Origin: Peptococcaceae bacterium
GTDB lineage: Bacteria > Bacillota > Peptococcia > DRI-13 > PHAD01
Direction: 5' to 3'
Length of the DNA: 64,000 nt
Assembly (NCBI GenBank): GCA_024655825.1
Contig: JANLFJ010000002.1
Coordinates: forward strand, 1 to 64,000
Each line of letters opens with the position of its first letter. Position 1 is the first letter of the stretch. The notes below the pieces were generated by a model, which did not search any database, was not told the origin of the DNA, and saw nothing but the letters and a program-made list of their open reading frames with translations. The position numbers were made by a program, and so were the translations under genes. Positions 34,236-42,707 of this stretch are shown here, in pieces.

Positions 34236-35002
34236 TTTTCCATCTCCTTTCTTTTTCTTGCTTGCGCGGCACGGAGCTTGAATGCCTGAAATAGTTTATT
34301 CCAGGTTTCGTCCTTCTTTACCAGGATTTCCGGGTGAAATTGGGTCAAGAGAACAAAACTGTTCACCTCGCTTTCTATGGCCTCAATTACCTGATCCCGG
34401 GAACGGCCGACCGCCCTGAATCCTTGTCCCAATTCCTTGACAGCCTGACTGTGCCAGCTGTTAACGCGGAGTTCTGTTTTCCCAAATATCCTGGCAAGGT
34501 GACTTTCCTTTTCAACGGTAAGGTCATGATAAGGTTCCTCAAGCCCTATGCCCAATTTAACCTGGTTATGTTCCAGGGAACCGGGGATGTTTTCTGAAAT
34601 CTTCAAGTAAAGGCTGCCTCCCATTACTTCATTCATCATCTGCATTCCCCGACACATCCCTAAAACAGGCAGGTCCAGTTCTAACACTTTTTCGAAAAGC
34701 CTTTTTTCAAAACGGTACCTGTCGGGGGCCGTTTCCGACAATCCCGGTATTTCTTTTTGGTTTAAAATACGGGCGGGAATCCTTCCTCCACCGGTGCAAA
34801 GCAAACCGTCTATCTCCTGCAACAACCGGGTAATGTATTCTTCGTTCTCGTTCACGGGTATCAAAAAAGGCAGCATTCCGTTATTTATTAAAATGTCTGA
34901 ATATGTCCGGTCAATGTAGTGCAGGGCTCTTCCCGGAAAAATGTCTTCCTCGCCTCCGGTATCGGCATGGCATGTGACTCCTATCAACGGCATTTCCTTC
35001 AC
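34232..35002 (-). CDS. Class-I glutamine amidotransferase-like hydrolase (peptidase C26, gamma-glutamyl-GABA hydrolase type)
   Basis: A 256-residue protein starting at GTG with AAGGGG upstream. The catalytic Cys is in VLGMCRGMQMMNEVMGG and the His/Glu of the triad in LTQFHPEI; LLCTGGGRIPARI is the oxyanion-strand segment. The layout matches PuuD-type hydrolases that free an amine or amino acid from a gamma-glutamyl conjugate. Being co-transcribed with a permease, it may process an imported gamma-glutamyl compound. Leader A precedes it. Confidence 0.8.
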   Translation of the reverse strand: MKEMPLIGVTCHADTGGEEDIFPGRALHYIDRTYSDILINNGMLPFLIPVNENEEYITRLLQEIDGLLCTGGGRIPARILNQKEIPGLSETAPDRYRFEKRLFEKVLELDLPVLGMCRGMQMMNEVMGGSLYLKISENIPGSLEHNQVKLGIGLEEPYHDLTVEKESHLARIFGKTELRVNSWHSQAVKELGQGFRAVGRSRDQVIEAIESEVNSFVLLTQFHPEILVKKDETWNKLFQAFKLRAAQARKRKEMEK

Positions 35003-35057
35003 CGGATTTATACCCCTTTCTTGATAAAATAACCGGCAAATGCTGAATGTAAAGGTA

Positions 35058-35131
35058 CAAAAAAGACAGCCCAGAATATGGTGCTTATTCCGGACTGTCT
35101 GCGGAATCGTGCTCCATCGGCAGTCTCATGA
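35058..35131 (-). promoter_or_regulatory. Structured leader A with terminator (copy of leader B at 32081)
   Basis: On the minus strand GACAGTCCGGAATA (35099-35086) pairs with TATTCTGGGCTGTC (35078-35065), with two mismatches, and six U follow at 35064-35059. Upstream, AGACTGC (from 35126) can pair with GCAGACAGTC, sharing the terminator's 5' arm. The conserved upstream part (GAGnCTGCnGA..TGG.GCA.CGA) also occurs in leader B. It precedes the hydrolase/permease operon, with its U run ending 57 bases before the GTG. Confidence 0.65.
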
Positions 35132-35137
35132 TGTAAA

Positions 35138-35157
35138 TGGTATTACATGTTATTACA
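35138..35157. promoter_or_regulatory. Tandem TGnTATTACA repeats
   Basis: TGGTATTACA at 35138-35147 is followed at once by TGTTATTACA at 35148-35157. They lie just upstream of leader A, where a promoter or operator for the hydrolase/permease operon is expected, and resemble the repeats at 38446 and 32391. Confidence 0.45.
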
Positions 35158-35236
35158 AAGTAAAACTTCTACGTGAATGCTAAAATTCCTCCTGTAATTT
35201 AAAATATTTTTAATTTAAAATAAGACTTCCTCAGTT

Positions 35237-35560
35237 TTAAGTCAAAGGTATCTCAATATCCAAAAGAGGCGGGTACTGCTGGCAGCCAAAAATATCGGTT
35301 TCCCCGGGACTCCCGCTTGGCCGCTTTCTATTAATGGTAAATTTAATCGCCTGGGCAGGATCAAACGCAACAAGGTCAGCGATGTCTTTTTCTTCCAGGC
35401 CGTAAAGTTTGCAGAGCAGTTGTTTATTAATTACATCGCTTTTTTTTACCAACTCGTAATTTTCTTTTTCCCCGAAAATAATATCGAACGTGATCCTGTC
35501 GGTCCCGGCATTTTTGCTCCTGATGGTTTTAGCAAGTTCAGCCAGCTTTTTTGTCGGCAC
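35237..35560 (-). CDS. DUF4387 family protein
   Basis: A 107-residue protein from a GTG at 35560, six bases after GGGAGGG. KKLAELAKTIRSKNAGTDRITFDIIFGEKENYELV and the downstream VAFDPAQAIKFTINR segment match DUF4387, a small family nearly always encoded with an AtuA/DUF1446 partner. The start overlaps the end of the AtuA-like gene by 23 bases, so the two are translationally coupled and probably form one enzyme. The reaction is unknown. Confidence 0.8.
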   Translation of the reverse strand: MPTKKLAELAKTIRSKNAGTDRITFDIIFGEKENYELVKKSDVINKQLLCKLYGLEEKDIADLVAFDPAQAIKFTINRKRPSGSPGETDIFGCQQYPPLLDIEIPLT

Positions 35561-36941
35561 AAGAATCCCTCCCTTCAATACCTGCTTCAATGATCCCGGT
35601 TTTAAACAGCTCCAGGGGATCATCAACACATACGGCGTGGTTCATCGTCCACGTGTAAGCCGGTGTGGCCTCCAGAACTTCATCCACTACAAAGGCTGCC
35701 GCTCCCGCCGTTCCTTTGACTTCTGGCAGCCGGGCGTAAAACATCTGGCGTGTGCCGATCAGGGTTAATTCCCGGGCCATCTCCTTCGTTGGAGCAATGC
35801 CTTCCACAACAATACCCAGTTCATGTGACCTGATTTTCTTCACCGGCTCCAGGTCCCCCATCACGCCGTTCTTGCCGTATATCCGGTAACTCAACTCGTA
35901 ACCGCCTTCGCCAAATCTTTCTCGGACCTGACTTCTTGCCCACTCAACGACCCTGTCAATATTTTTAATCGTATATGGATCGCGGATGCCGGCAATGCCT
36001 ATGAAACGCTCTCCCACTTTGCCGGAACCTTCCAGCTTTACCTTGATTTTGTCCTCGATGGGATAAAACCTGGAGCCTGTAATGCGGCAGGTTTTTTCAT
36101 CATACTGCTCATAAACGCAGTTCGACATGTCCAGCATCCCTCCCGCCACGTATTCATAATATGGATTGCTCCGCTCATACATGGCATGCCCGGCTACGGA
36201 AGCAATTGTGCACCTCTGGTGGGGATGCATTGCCTTTACTTTGACATCGTTTTCGCTGATCATGCCCAGAACCGACTCCTTGCCGGCATAAGGTTCCGCG
36301 CAAAAAGAAGCGCATTCCAGCACTTTCCCCAGGTAATAGGCCAGGTCGGCAGAAAAACCGTGATGCAGGGCCGGAGCTGCGAATATTGCGCAGTCGCTGG
36401 ACCGGCCGCCAATGATCACCTCGGCTCCACTTTCCAAAAGTTTAAGATACGGGTGTACTCCGGCTACCGCCACAATGCGATCGGTCTTCTCCAGTTCATC
36501 CCTGGACAGGGGATGCCGCCCATCTAATCCTTCAATGATTTCACCATTTTTCATTTTGGTTAATACATATTCTTTTTCCACTTCCGAATAAAAATAACCG
36601 ATTTTAAACCTGGGAATCCTGTGTTTTTTGGCCAGTTCGGCAATAAACTTAACATACATATCGACCCTGCTGTTAGTACCGGTATCCCCCGCGGAACCAA
36701 CGATCATCGGAATTCCAAGCCTTCGCGACTCTACCAGCATCAGCTCCAGGTCATGGATCTGGGTTTCTTTTAGACTGGTGGAAATATCAGCTCCCAGCGG
36801 GACCGGGCCGATGTCGTCGCTTCCTGAATCGCATAGAATAAAATCGGGGTTTTCTTTCACGCCCAGGTAAAAACTGCCTTCTTTGGTAGGTGCGAAACCC
36901 AGGTGCCCGTTAGGGCAAAGGAATTTTAATTCTTTCTTCAC
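35538..36941 (-). CDS. AtuA family (DUF1446) protein
   Basis: A 467-residue protein from GTG 36941, after AGGAGAGG. It has the DUF1446 N-terminal region (ILCDSGSDDIGPVPLGAD), VIGGRSSDCAIFAAPALHHGF in the middle and the C-terminal GTRQMFYARLPEV segment. The family is named after AtuA of acyclic terpene breakdown in Pseudomonas, but most members are uncharacterised. With DUF4387 downstream and a sodium symporter upstream, it probably acts on an imported carboxylate or a derivative. Confidence 0.8.
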   Translation of the reverse strand: MKKELKFLCPNGHLGFAPTKEGSFYLGVKENPDFILCDSGSDDIGPVPLGADISTSLKETQIHDLELMLVESRRLGIPMIVGSAGDTGTNSRVDMYVKFIAELAKKHRIPRFKIGYFYSEVEKEYVLTKMKNGEIIEGLDGRHPLSRDELEKTDRIVAVAGVHPYLKLLESGAEVIIGGRSSDCAIFAAPALHHGFSADLAYYLGKVLECASFCAEPYAGKESVLGMISENDVKVKAMHPHQRCTIASVAGHAMYERSNPYYEYVAGGMLDMSNCVYEQYDEKTCRITGSRFYPIEDKIKVKLEGSGKVGERFIGIAGIRDPYTIKNIDRVVEWARSQVRERFGEGGYELSYRIYGKNGVMGDLEPVKKIRSHELGIVVEGIAPTKEMARELTLIGTRQMFYARLPEVKGTAGAAAFVVDEVLEATPAYTWTMNHAVCVDDPLELFKTGIIEAGIEGRDSCADKKAG

Positions 36942-36979
36942 AAATTGTCCTCTCCTTTTACCAAATTTGCCAATTAAAC

Positions 36980-38422
36980 TTAATAACTCTTGTTTCCCTT
37001 GTTCTTAATAGGCGCCGTTCTTACAAAATGGAGTTCTCCTTTTTTCCGTCCTGTGATCATACTTAAAACCACCGTGCTTACTGCGGCAACCGCTACGGAG
37101 GCATAAGTCTCAGAGAGGCCCGGCACCGGATAATACCCATAAATGGCGTTGTATGCTACCCAGAAAAACCCAACCAGGCTTGTCACAATCATCGCCCAAA
37201 GAGCGCCTTTGGGCGTTGTCCTGCGCCAATATATCCCCAAAAGCAGAACCACGAACAGCGACCCGCGTATGGTATAGGCAAAATAAACCATGTCCAGTAT
37301 TCTTGCGCCGCCATAAAGAAAGACGGCCAAAAAGATGCACACTGCACCTGCCATCCCGGTCATGAGCCTTGAAACGAACAGCAGCTCCCTGTCGGTCGCA
37401 GCTGGTTTAATGATCCGCTGGTAGATGTCCTTGGTAATCATTGTCCCGGAGGCCAGGATGATGGGTGAGACCGTAGAAAGGATGGCCGCCATTATCGAAG
37501 CCAGCACAATACCTCCGGCAACCGGCTGCAAATTCATCATCAGGACCGGCAGGGCGAGTTTCGCATTGGCCAGCTGCGGGAACTGCGCTTTGGCCGCCAT
37601 TCCCAGCAGTGCTGTCAGGATTCCGAAAGGAGCAACCGCCAGGGCCGTGATAAAAGCCGCCTTCCTGGCCACATTTACGTCTCTGGCGGCCAAAATAGGT
37701 TGAATACCGGCTTGAGCGGTACAGGCCCCCAAGATGGAAGCGATCACCCAGGAAGCCACTTTGGCCTTCCCTATGCTGAACCAGTTGAAATAAGGTTCTG
37801 TGGGCAGCGCCGCAACAAGACCGCCAATTCCGCCGCTCCCGGTCCCCACCAGGACAATTGCAAGTATCACGCCGCCGTACATGGCCATAAGGTGCATGAT
37901 ATTCGTGTATCCTACCGCATTCATGCCTCCCGCCAGGGTATAGATGATAAACCCCAGGCCCAGGACAACAACGGCTGTCTCGTACCTCAATCCCAGCACG
38001 GTTACCCCAAGGGTCCCGGCGGCAATGACCTGCGCTGTGCCAACTGCGATCATGACAAAAGTTAAGAGTATGCTGGACACAACCCTGGCTTCTACCCCGA
38101 TATACTTCTCAATAATCCCTGGTATCGTAACCGTTTCCAGGCTCCTGTAGAGTTTGGCAAACAAGACGGCCAAAAAAACGATGCCTATACCGTTGGCAAT
38201 TGTGTACCATGCCCCTGAAAGACCGAACATATAGCCGTATTCGGACACTCCCGTAGTGGACGTTCCACCCAGCCACTCTCCGGTCCCCGCGGCAACGCAC
38301 ATCAAGACCCCAAGCCCCGCGCCATGAAAAGAACCGGCCGAGGTAGATTTGCCCCTGGCCATTAGGCCGATAAACACTGTTAAAACAAAATAGCCAAGAA
38401 TAATCAGCAGCTGAATCGTCAA
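36980..38422 (-). CDS. Sodium:solute symporter (SSS family)
   Basis: A roughly 480-residue protein with 12-13 membrane segments. The likely start is TTG 38422, nine bases after GGAGGGG; a GTG six codons earlier overlaps that site. GTGEWLGGTSTTGVSEYGYMFG at about 45-70 is the sodium-binding TM1 region and GYTNIMHLMAMYGGVILA lies further in. SSS carriers couple sodium entry to uptake of sugars, amino acids or carboxylates; the substrate cannot be told here. It leads an operon with AtuA and DUF4387 and is divergent from the GntR-type gene. Confidence 0.85.
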   Translation of the reverse strand: MTIQLLIILGYFVLTVFIGLMARGKSTSAGSFHGAGLGVLMCVAAGTGEWLGGTSTTGVSEYGYMFGLSGAWYTIANGIGIVFLAVLFAKLYRSLETVTIPGIIEKYIGVEARVVSSILLTFVMIAVGTAQVIAAGTLGVTVLGLRYETAVVVLGLGFIIYTLAGGMNAVGYTNIMHLMAMYGGVILAIVLVGTGSGGIGGLVAALPTEPYFNWFSIGKAKVASWVIASILGACTAQAGIQPILAARDVNVARKAAFITALAVAPFGILTALLGMAAKAQFPQLANAKLALPVLMMNLQPVAGGIVLASIMAAILSTVSPIILASGTMITKDIYQRIIKPAATDRELLFVSRLMTGMAGAVCIFLAVFLYGGARILDMVYFAYTIRGSLFVVLLLGIYWRRTTPKGALWAMIVTSLVGFFWVAYNAIYGYYPVPGLSETYASVAVAAVSTVVLSMITGRKKGELHFVRTAPIKNKGNKSY

Positions 38423-38445
38423 AGCTTTTATCCCCTCCACATATT

Positions 38446-38475
38446 TGTTATATCATGTTATATCTTGTTATGTTA
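38446..38475. promoter_or_regulatory. Three tandem 10-bp TGTTATATCA-type repeats
   Basis: TGTTATATCA, TGTTATATCT and TGTTATGTTA follow each other without gaps, in phase with one DNA helix turn. They lie just upstream of the symporter start and within the symporter/GntR divergent region. They are a good candidate operator for the GntR-type regulator. Confidence 0.55.
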
Positions 38476-38713
38476 TCTATATTATACTTCCATCTTTCCT
38501 CCCGTGTAAATACTTAATATATTTTTTTTAAATTATACATTACATTTATCTGATTATAAACTTTAACCGCCGTTTATAGCTTAAATCTTTTTACCTTCAG
38601 CTAACTTACAGTCGTTAGAGCAACTCTTGCGAAAGGTTTAGTAAAGTGGTATTGTAATAAGCGAAGTGGTTATGATCTCTCATCACCCATAAACACAAAA
38701 AGGAACAAGGAGG
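38476..38713. other. AT-rich divergent intergenic region
   Basis: The region is very AT-rich from 38476 to about 38580. It must contain promoters for the symporter operon and gntR, but I could not pick a clear -35/-10 pair for either. No gene or structured RNA is seen. Confidence 0.5.
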
Positions 38714-39481
38714 GTGTTAAAACTGGAACACGAACTGCAAAACAATTCGCTTCCTCTCTACCTGCAATTGAAAAATATCATTTCGGGCCAAATAAAAGAC
38801 GGTGTGCTCAAGCCTGGAGAAAAACTGCCCTCAGAAAGAGAACTCTGTGAAAGATACGGGGTCAGCCGCATAACTGTGCGGCAGGCCTTGAACGAATTAA
38901 GCAATGAGGGTTTGATTGACCGTTCCCACGGCAAGGGCACATTTGTCTCCCGGACGAAGGTGGAACAGGACCTCTACTCCATAACTCCCTTCCAGCACTT
39001 TATCCTCAGCAAAGGGATGAAGCCGCGAACCATGTACATAGAAGGCAAAGTGATACCCAACTCCTATCATCTCAGCAAAATACTGAATGTTCCGCTTTCG
39101 GAAAACCTGGTGGAAATGGCCCTCCTGGGGCTGGGCGATGATATGCCCATGTCCTTTTATACCAGTTTTTTCAGCTACGAACTCGGCATCAAGATGCAAG
39201 AACTGGCCCAGAGAGCCGCAAGCGAAAACCGTTCTTTCACAACATTTGACCTGTACAAAGAAATACCCCAGATCACTCTGGGGGTAATAAACCAGACTTT
39301 TGAGGCCTCGATTGCCGATGCGTACATTTCCAACATCTTAAAAATTAAAAAGGGAAATCCCATTCTCATTGCCGAATCCATAATCTATTCCCACGATGAC
39401 CGTCCCCTGGAGTATAAAACTACTATCTACCGGGGAGACAAGTACAAATTCTCCCTGATTCGCAAGCCCGGCAGCGAATAG
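38714..39481 (+). CDS. GntR family transcriptional regulator (HutC/UTRA type)
   Basis: About 250 residues. The winged helix (LPLYLQLKNIISGQIKDGVLKPGEKLPSERELCERYGVSRITVRQALNELSNEGLIDRSHGKGTFV) is a textbook GntR domain, and the rest is a UTRA effector domain (GMKPRTMYIEGKV, SFTTFDLYKEIP, EYKTTIYRGDKYKF). The start is unclear: AAGGAGG (38707-38713) touches the GTG at 38714, while a CTG at 38723 has ideal spacing. It is divergent from the symporter operon, where tandem 10-bp repeats lie, so it probably represses the 27-38 kb catabolic units until an inducer appears. Confidence 0.88.
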   Translation: MLKLEHELQNNSLPLYLQLKNIISGQIKDGVLKPGEKLPSERELCERYGVSRITVRQALNELSNEGLIDRSHGKGTFVSRTKVEQDLYSITPFQHFILSKGMKPRTMYIEGKVIPNSYHLSKILNVPLSENLVEMALLGLGDDMPMSFYTSFFSYELGIKMQELAQRAASENRSFTTFDLYKEIPQITLGVINQTFEASIADAYISNILKIKKGNPILIAESIIYSHDDRPLEYKTTIYRGDKYKFSLIRKPGSE

Positions 39482-39505
39482 CGGACTTAATAAAGGTCTA
39501 CCGAC

Positions 39506-40147
39506 CTAGTAGCCCAGTTCTTCACCAACAATGAGCACGTTGATGTTTGACCGCGGGGGGTTCTTCCTTATTATGGTGGTAATATTGCATATCCGGGTGC
39601 CGTTCGGGCAATCCTGGCATATGCCGCTTTGGGTGCAAGGATTAGGCTTATTCATTCGTTTGTTGTTCAACGGCGCCACGTACATTTCTATCCTTTCCAA
39701 AGCGGCTTCGATGTCTTTAACAACTTTATTGATCCCCGCTATGACAACTACCTTTCGTGGACCAAAAGCCATTGCTCCAACACGGTTGCCGGTACTGTCC
39801 ACGTTTACCAGCTTGCCGTCCAGGGTCACAGCATTGGTGCTGCATAAAAAGCAGTCACAGGTCAACTGACGGTGACGAATCAAAATATCTTCTTCCGGTT
39901 TAAACCCGGGTAGAGTTGCGTCCAAAATTTCCCTGCCTTCCTTTTCCAGCTGCTCAATGATCCCCAGTTCCCTTATTGTCATAGAACCGCCAACGCCTAT
40001 GCTGCGGCTGTCGCCAATTATGGCGAAGGCTCTTTGCCGGGCTTCTTCCTTGGTGGCGACATATTCGGCATGAAAATTATTCTTCCTGAGCGCTTCTGCA
40101 ACCTTTCGGCCAACAACCTCAGAATACCATTGTTTAGGGGTTTGCAT
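39506..40147 (-). CDS. LUD domain protein (lactate-utilisation LutC-like)
   Basis: A 213-residue LUD-domain protein: GGSMTIRELGIIEQLEK, TCDCFLCSTNAVTLDGKLVNVDSTGNRVGAMAFGPRKVVVIAGINKV and a C-terminal CTQSGICQDCPNGTRICNITTII cysteine group. The family includes LutB/LutC-type subunits of lactate oxidation, but single-gene members such as this one are widespread in anaerobes with unknown roles, perhaps cysteine-mediated redox chemistry. It is convergent with the GntR-type gene and is the last gene of the leftward run from the second island, 26 bases after the AbrB-type gene. Confidence 0.8.
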   Translation of the reverse strand: MQTPKQWYSEVVGRKVAEALRKNNFHAEYVATKEEARQRAFAIIGDSRSIGVGGSMTIRELGIIEQLEKEGREILDATLPGFKPEEDILIRHRQLTCDCFLCSTNAVTLDGKLVNVDSTGNRVGAMAFGPRKVVVIAGINKVVKDIEAALERIEMYVAPLNNKRMNKPNPCTQSGICQDCPNGTRICNITTIIRKNPPRSNINVLIVGEELGY

Positions 40148-40172
40148 GTCACTTCACTCCCATTTTAATAAT

Positions 40173-41258
40173 TTACATTAATTTAACGATAAACGGAATT
40201 AATATTTTGATAGTCAGGAGCCTGGTCAAATGCAGCAGCGTAACCTCCAGCGGCTTGGCGCCAAGTTCATAAGCCAGAATGGTCATTGGCGTGAATCCAG
40301 ATGGAGCTGCCGCTATCAGACAGGCCGTATTATCCCATCCGGTCGTTTTTTTAATAACCCAAGCCATAATTAATGATGTGGATAATACAAAAAAAGAAAG
40401 AACAGAAATAGGTACTAGCATTTCACGGAAAAGAAAAATTGTTTCATGAGTGATATTGAAACCTATCATTACTCCTATGCCAATCTGCATAATTCTATGG
40501 ACAGGCACCGGGGGAGTTTCCAGCGGAACCCCTCCAAGAGATACCGCTGATACTGCAAACAAGGCCCCCAGCATCCCTCCGGCCGGCAAGGATAAAAACT
40601 CCCCCAGCAGGCCCCCGGCGACAGCGACGGCAACAGCGAAAATGACCCTCCCGGATTTTAATTTGGTCAAGTCTTTTATAATAAATTTTAGGTAAGCGTA
40701 TGAAAACTGTTCTTTATAACAACTATAGATACGGTCCTTCAAGCTCGGGCGAACGGTTTGTTTTTTCCCGCCGGTCTTGCTTCGCCTTGCTAAAAAGGGA
40801 AATATGAGCAAAGTCAGCATTAACCTGTACACCTGAAGAAAAGAAACGCTGCCCACATCGGCTCCAACGGATAAGGCCACAATGCTCATTTCAGCAAGTC
40901 CAGCCGGGCTTGCCCCTAAAACAGCAGTGCTGATATCCATTCCGGTAATGAGCGAAAGCAGATAACCCACCCCCAGCCCAATGCTTAAAGCCCATAACGA
41001 CATAAACCCGGCGGGCAAAATTATCTTTTTGATCTCGTTATAAACACCGGGGGTAATCTTTGCTCCGACAAACAGTCCCAAAAGCATTTGCATTATAATA
41101 TTAAACTGCGGAGGCGGGGGCGACACGGGAATAACGCCCAGCAGATTTGCCGTGCCAACTATGGCGAGCGTCCCCAGTAATGCAGGCGCCGGCAAAGAAA
41201 AGACGAAAAACGCCAAATAACCAATAGAGCCTAAGAGCATTAGAAAAGCTATATTCAT
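40173..41258 (-). CDS. AbrB-type (AbrB duplication domain) membrane transporter
   Basis: About 361 residues, with ATG 41258 or TTG 41267 as start. Two homologous halves of about five hydrophobic segments are visible: NLLGVIPVSPPPPQFNIIMQMLLGLFVGAKITP in the first and VSLGGVPLETPPVPVHRIMQIGIGVMIGFNIT in the second; each half then carries a GASPAGLAEMSIVAL or AAPSGFTPMTILAYELGA motif. This is the membrane AbrB duplication family, often misnamed a regulator or ammonia monooxygenase. In this operon it is probably a carboxylate carrier. Confidence 0.75.
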   Translation of the reverse strand: MNIAFLMLLGSIGYLAFFVFSLPAPALLGTLAIVGTANLLGVIPVSPPPPQFNIIMQMLLGLFVGAKITPGVYNEIKKIILPAGFMSLWALSIGLGVGYLLSLITGMDISTAVLGASPAGLAEMSIVALSVGADVGSVSFLQVYRLMLTLLIFPFLARRSKTGGKKQTVRPSLKDRIYSCYKEQFSYAYLKFIIKDLTKLKSGRVIFAVAVAVAGGLLGEFLSLPAGGMLGALFAVSAVSLGGVPLETPPVPVHRIMQIGIGVMIGFNITHETIFLFREMLVPISVLSFFVLSTSLIMAWVIKKTTGWDNTACLIAAAPSGFTPMTILAYELGAKPLEVTLLHLTRLLTIKILIPFIVKLM

Positions 41259-41289
41259 TACCGCCAATGGAGGTCCTCTCTTTTCTGAA

Positions 41290-42663
41290 TCAGTTGACAA
41301 GCAGCTCCATAAGCCGGGATACGTCTTCCAGCTCCTCGATTCTTTCAATCGCTTCAACTAGCCGGAAGATATTTTTTTCGGGCATTAATCCGGAAGCGCA
41401 CTCGAAAAATTTCTGGCAAATGATATCCCAACCCACCGGCATTTCAGGCGAACCCTTCAAAACATAAATGGTCTTTTCAAGCCTTGTCCCGTCTTTAAGA
41501 AAAACTTCCACCCGGGCGCCCCTTTTACCCGGAAACATCCTGTTGACTTCCTCGTCTACCGTTACTTCAACCAGCCGGGCTGTTTTCTTTAAATCCGGAT
41601 CGGATAAATACCTTGGTTCCAGGTGCCGCATGCCGACTGATCCTTCCCGTAAAACAACCGCGCTGATGAAAGGTATGCTGAAACGCGCTCTCGCGGAATC
41701 TTCCGGCTCATAAATGTGCCCGGTCAGGTTCATTGCAACCTCATGGGTCCCCACGGCCACCCTGGATACATCTTCCGCCGAAAAACCGCATTCTTCCTTC
41801 AGGGCGGCAATGCTTTCGATGACCGGGTGGATGTGGCGGCAGGTGGGATAAAGCTTGGTATATGTATCGACAATTTCAAACCTTTTGCCCAGGTCCCCGG
41901 CAGCGCTTACACAATCCACTTCTTCCGACATGGTGTTGAAAATGCCGTATTGCCCTTCTAAGATGGACCTGGGACCGACCAGACCCTCTTTGGCCAGCCA
42001 GGCGGAAACAATGCCGGCAAAAGCGGCATGACCAACCATCACGCACTTGGAAGCCTGACCGGAAAGGGTTGCCTCCATCAGGCCCGCTGCCTGCATCCCC
42101 GAAAGCCCAAGCGCGGCTGCAGTTTGTTTATCATCAAGACCCAGCAGACTGGCGGCTGCCGCGGCCGCGCCAAACGTCCCGCAGGTGGCGCTGGGATGGA
42201 ACCCCTTTTTGATCTGGGCGGGATTAACGCTTCGCGCGATACGGTAAACGATATCATACCCAAGAACGATTGAAGCGAGAACATCCTTGCCGGTAGAGCG
42301 CAGCGCTTCGCCTACGGCGAGAGCGGCCGGCACAACCACCGTACCGGCATGAACTCCCGCGTTTTTATGCCCGTCGTCCAATTCCACCGCATGGCCGAAA
42401 GCGGAATTAACCATGGCGGCGGCAGGGCAGGATAAACGTTCGCTTCGCCCAATGACCGTCGAAAAACCCATAGCTACGTCTTTTAAGCCTTTGACCAGTT
42501 CGGCGCCATATTCCCAGCCGCGTGAACCCGCTATGCAGGCCGCCATGATGTCCAGAACGCGCTCCTTTGTATAGGAGGCTATATTTGCCGGAATATCGTC
42601 AAAATCCGTGCCGGCAACAAAACCCGCCAGTTTCTCCGAGAGGCTCATTCCCGGATCATCCAT
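41290..42663 (-). CDS. MmgE/PrpD family dehydratase-like protein
   Basis: The start ATG at 42663 is preceded by GGAGGGG; upstream in-frame codons lack a site. The 457-residue protein has the PrpD helical fold signatures AAMVNSAFGHAVELDDGHKNAGVHAGTVVVPAALA and GFHPSATCGTFGAAAAAASLLGLD. Family members dehydrate 2-methylcitrate (PrpD), decarboxylate cis-aconitate, or epimerise iminodisuccinate, so the name alone does not fix the reaction. In this operon, beside a PrpF-type isomerase and an aconitase-type hydratase, it most likely handles a branched di- or tricarboxylate. Confidence 0.85.
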   Translation of the reverse strand: MDDPGMSLSEKLAGFVAGTDFDDIPANIASYTKERVLDIMAACIAGSRGWEYGAELVKGLKDVAMGFSTVIGRSERLSCPAAAMVNSAFGHAVELDDGHKNAGVHAGTVVVPAALAVGEALRSTGKDVLASIVLGYDIVYRIARSVNPAQIKKGFHPSATCGTFGAAAAAASLLGLDDKQTAAALGLSGMQAAGLMEATLSGQASKCVMVGHAAFAGIVSAWLAKEGLVGPRSILEGQYGIFNTMSEEVDCVSAAGDLGKRFEIVDTYTKLYPTCRHIHPVIESIAALKEECGFSAEDVSRVAVGTHEVAMNLTGHIYEPEDSARARFSIPFISAVVLREGSVGMRHLEPRYLSDPDLKKTARLVEVTVDEEVNRMFPGKRGARVEVFLKDGTRLEKTIYVLKGSPEMPVGWDIICQKFFECASGLMPEKNIFRLVEAIERIEELEDVSRLMELLVN

Positions 42664-42707
42664 CAAAAACCCCTCCAATACCGCATTGTTAAAAGCACCT
42701 GGTACGT

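Noticed and set aside
35058-35131. Leader A as a T-box
   Set aside because: It lacks the TGGNACCGCG antiterminator sequence found in the thrS and pheS leaders and is too short for a stem I.
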